From: JABDMH01 sp050298535
GTDB lineage: Bacteria; Bacteroidota; Bacteroidia; Chitinophagales; Saprospiraceae
Reading direction: 5' to 3'
Assembly: GCA_050298535.1 (NCBI GenBank)
Contig: JBNKUI010000002.1
Span: 1 to 64,000 of the forward strand
Length of the DNA: 64,000 nucleotides
Within the stretch, counting starts at the first letter, position 1. Each line of letters starts with the position of its first letter. Positions 61,929 to 64,000 of this stretch are shown here, piece after piece. The notes beneath the pieces were generated by a model. It worked only from the letters and a program-made list of their open reading frames with translations, was not told the DNA's origin and did not search any database. The position numbers were made by a program, and so were the translations under genes.

Positions 61929-63251
61929 CTAAGGTTTCCACCAATCATCAAGATGACGCTTTAATTGCTCGACCAGATCTGGTCGCTCGGAAGCTAGATT
62001 AGTCATTTCATGCGGATCCGTCTCTACATTAAACAACTCGACGGCAGCACCAGGTGCATTGACTGCATCCGGTTCAATTAGCTTCCATGAATTTTGAATG
62101 GCAATACGATATTGCAGGCTTTGCGTCGGACTTCTAATATCAGCAATGTCGTGGTCAAATGCTTCAGCAAAAACGGTTCTGTTATTCCTGTCGTTAGGCA
62201 TGTCTAAGAGATTGATGCCCGGAAGATTATCTTCCCTGACCTCGGCTGAAGCCAGAATGGTCGGGACCAAATCAATATTACTTACCAGTGTGGTACTATC
62301 AAGGCGTGGCTCAACTTTTCCTGGCCAATAAATCATAAGAGGGGTGCGGATGCCCATCTCATAGGGGGAACGTTTAGATCGGGGTGCATAGCCATTCCTA
62401 TCAGGATTTTGTGTCCATCCATTATCTGTGGTGTAGATAATGACAGTTTCTCGCTTTGATGTAGAATTTTCAACATATTCAATAAGCTCGCCACATGCCT
62501 GATCAAACCATTCGCACATGGCCCAGTACTTTGCTAAAGGCTCTGAGTCCGTTTCTTTGCGGTATTTATTGACTAATTCTTCAGGAGGATTGTGAGGTGT
62601 GTGAGGTAGAAAAGGTGCGTACCAAATAAAAGAAGGCTGGCTGGATTCCTCTGATTTCTCAATAAAATCAAAAATAATCTGATGTCCTTCTCTGCCAATT
62701 TTTAATCCCTCATCACCATGTCTCCCTCCTTTGGCTGGATCACCATGCGTCATCCCCAAGTCGAAGTGTCCTTCTTCCCATGAACCCAACCACCATTTCC
62801 CCGTTTGCAGAGATCGGTAGCCCCCTTCATTTAAATATTCAGTGAGTAATTTATTTTGATAGAAATTGTTTTTCAATGTATCATAGTAAGATTTCCTTGC
62901 GAGTAACCACTCAGTGGTATATCGATCTCCCTCAAAGTCAAAAGCAGGATCATTGCCTGTGATGCCATGTTGATGTGCATACAACCCGGTGATCATGGTA
63001 GCAAGTGATGGACTGCACAAAGGCGCTGTGGCATAGCCTCGCGTAAAACACAGTGATTTTTTTGCCAGCGTATCGAGATTCGGTGTTTCAATGCTGGGAT
63101 GCTGCATGAATCCATAATCTGTCCATCCCTGATCATCCGAAATAATCAGGATGATATTAGGGGGTAAGTCTTCTGGCTCAGAAGTTGTGCAACTCAGCAC
63201 AAATGGGCCTATCAGAAGGCAGGGTAGTAAGATTCTTAAAGTCTGATTCAT
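61929..63251 (-). CDS. Sulfatase-family lipoprotein with a CSPSL active site
   Basis: A 440-residue sulfatase-fold protein with a lipoprotein signal (RILLPCLLIGPFVLSCTTSE). The metal-binding start is IILIISDDQGWTDYGFM. The nucleophile motif is CSPSL (Cys79 to Leu83) where CxPxR is usual, in APLCSPSLATMITGLYAHQH. Later landmarks are normal: YTTDNGWTQNPDRNGY with metal ligands, PYEMGIRTPLMIYWPGKV. Without the motif Arg, maturation to formylglycine and sulfate binding would differ, so activity is uncertain; I recall similar CxPSL members among aquatic planctomycetes. A fragment of a related gene lies 130 bp downstream. Confidence 0.88.
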   Translation of the reverse strand: MNQTLRILLPCLLIGPFVLSCTTSEPEDLPPNIILIISDDQGWTDYGFMQHPSIETPNLDTLAKKSLCFTRGYATAPLCSPSLATMITGLYAHQHGITGNDPAFDFEGDRYTTEWLLARKSYYDTLKNNFYQNKLLTEYLNEGGYRSLQTGKWWLGSWEEGHFDLGMTHGDPAKGGRHGDEGLKIGREGHQIIFDFIEKSEESSQPSFIWYAPFLPHTPHNPPEELVNKYRKETDSEPLAKYWAMCEWFDQACGELIEYVENSTSKRETVIIYTTDNGWTQNPDRNGYAPRSKRSPYEMGIRTPLMIYWPGKVEPRLDSTTLVSNIDLVPTILASAEVREDNLPGINLLDMPNDRNNRTVFAEAFDHDIADIRSPTQSLQYRIAIQNSWKLIEPDAVNAPGAAVELFNVETDPHEMTNLASERPDLVEQLKRHLDDWWKP

Positions 63252-63346
63252 TTGATATTATTAACTTGTAATCTCTTTTTCACACCATTTAATATACGAA
63301 CAACGTGCGGTAACATTTTCCCATCGGTATCTGGTTTCAGGTATGC

Positions 63347-63403
63347 CCCACATCCGACACCCCACTAACCGAAACTTCAGTGTAGGTTAGCCCACATCCG
63401 ACA
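63347..63403. repeat. Short direct repeat with an internal hairpin
   Basis: CCCACATCCGACA occurs at 63347-63359 and 63391-63403, and between the copies CTAACC (63365-63370) can pair with GGTTAG (63385-63390). It lies in the divergent interval between the sulfatase and the Gfo/Idh/MocA gene, so it could be an operator pair. Confidence 0.5.
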
Positions 63404-63455
63404 GCCAACTCAATGATTTTCTTAATTTACCGAATCGAAAAAAATACTGAATTAA

Positions 63456-64000
63456 ATGTCCAGGATATCCAAGTCCAGAAGAAAGTTCATTCAACGTACT
63501 TTGACAACCTCTACTGTGCTTTCGGCAGGAGGGATTTTACCACATTTTACGGCAAAAAGCTATGCTAACATCGTGGGTGCCAATGATAAAATTCGCGTTT
63601 CGGTGATGGGAGTCAACAGTCGGGGTAAAGCCCTGGCACAGAACTTTGCCCAGCAACCCAATTGTGATGTACTACATATTGTCGATGTGGATAGTCGGGC
63701 GATTAGCTCCTGTCTGGAAAGTATTAAGGATCGTCAGGATGTACAGGCAGAGGGGCTGAAAGATGTGAGAATCTCGCTGGAGAGCGATGATATTGATGCT
63801 TTGGTGATAGCAGCTCCAGATCACTGGCATGCTCCGGCATCTTTGATGGCGATGCAAGCGGGTAAACATGTCTATGTAGAAAAACCCTGTAGCCACAATC
63901 CGGCAGAAGGTGAGATGCTGGTAGAAGCTGCGACGCACTATGATAAGATCATACAGATGGGTAACCAACGTCGATCCTGGCCTCATGTGATGGAGGGTAT
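63456..64000 (+). CDS. Exported Gfo/Idh/MocA oxidoreductase, 5' part
   Basis: The gene runs off the window end; about 181 residues are present. The leader is twin-arginine type (KSRRKFIQRTLTTSTVLSAG), then the Rossmann fold starts at KIRVSVMGVNSRGKALAQNF. Family hallmarks follow: ALVIAAPDHWHAPASLMAMQ and AGKHVYVEKPCSHNPAEGEM with the EKP motif Lys, and IIQMGNQRRSWP. These NAD(P)-dependent enzymes oxidise or reduce sugars and related compounds. Exported members are frequent in aquatic Bacteroidota and planctomycetes. The ATG at 63456 is the first in frame and gives the Tat leader its usual position. Confidence 0.93.
   Translation, partial: MSRISKSRRKFIQRTLTTSTVLSAGGILPHFTAKSYANIVGANDKIRVSVMGVNSRGKALAQNFAQQPNCDVLHIVDVDSRAISSCLESIKDRQDVQAEGLKDVRISLESDDIDALVIAAPDHWHAPASLMAMQAGKHVYVEKPCSHNPAEGEMLVEAATHYDKIIQMGNQRRSWPHVMEG

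Noticed and set aside
1..64000. Polysaccharide utilization locus
   Set aside because: Sulfatases and carbohydrate enzymes are present, but no SusC/SusD pair and no glycoside hydrolase cluster, so the term is not justified.

Overview
The window looks like a chromosomal segment of a free-living, probably aquatic member of the Bacteroidota. The evidence is moderate AT richness, few clear Shine-Dalgarno sites, very large secreted proteins built from LamG, fibronectin-like and Cys-containing repeat modules, LytTR and AraC-TolB-TPR regulators, FtsX-type permeases with a Bacteroidota-style prefix domain, and DUF4369-TlpA lipoproteins. I suspect a Saprospiria-like or Cytophagia-like lineage but cannot prove it. 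I saw no rRNA, tRNA, CRISPR array, transposase or phage gene.

Layout. 0-2.2 kb: the tail of a DUF1553 (planctomycete-type) protein and its DUF1501 partner. 2.2-3.5 kb: a four-helix-bundle gene and a small SRPBCC-like gene between two GGGTTGTT-type G-rich repeat tracts. 3.5-10.8 kb: a secreted protein, a PQQ/cytochrome c dehydrogenase, a large LRR surface protein, a lipoprotein and an outer-membrane-like protein. 10.9-15.2 kb: a sulfatase and a PadR/FtsX-permease operon. 15.4-21.5 kb: exported beta-propeller, small membrane protein, DUF4185-like protein, exported enolase-superfamily enzyme and an AraC-TolB-TPR regulator. 21.8-29.6 kb: a minimal LuxR-type regulator beside a 1987-residue surface protein, then two divergent response regulators, one lacking its phospho-acceptor Asp. 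29.7-34.5 kb: gene fossils, four paralogous exported proteins ending in the same PG(L/M)EE...(V/I)WY tail, and a basic secreted protein. 34.8-43.3 kb: a sulfatase, a C_GCAxxG_C_C protein, a 15-repeat secreted giant, and a duplicated 3' end of the C_GCAxxG gene. 43.5-54.3 kb: M36 metalloprotease, polysaccharide deacetylase-LamG protein, methyltransferase and assorted envelope proteins. 54.4-56.9 kb: a coupled sigma factor, small protein and ClpP, followed by a TlpA-like lipoprotein. 56.9-60.1 kb: ABC1 kinase, TetR and MFS genes. 60.2-64 kb: a cytochrome c/sugar dehydrogenase, a sulfatase with a non-canonical CSPSL site, a remnant of another sulfatase, and the start of an exported Gfo/Idh/MocA oxidoreductase.

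Themes. Exported sulfatases, a deacetylase, sugar dehydrogenases, an enolase-superfamily enzyme and Gfo/Idh/MocA fit scavenging of sulfated or acidic carbohydrates, though no SusC/SusD pair is present. Four large secreted proteins share a C-terminal module with a PGFEV-like core and a late Cys, and none shows a recognisable type IX secretion domain. Three places (29.7-29.9, 43.2-43.3 and 61.7-61.8 kb) hold recognisable fragments of genes related to others in the window, so local duplication and decay has been active. The best candidate for something undescribed is the four-member PGxEE-WY family at 29.9-32.8 kb. The sigma/small protein/ClpP module at 54.4-55.9 kb is second.
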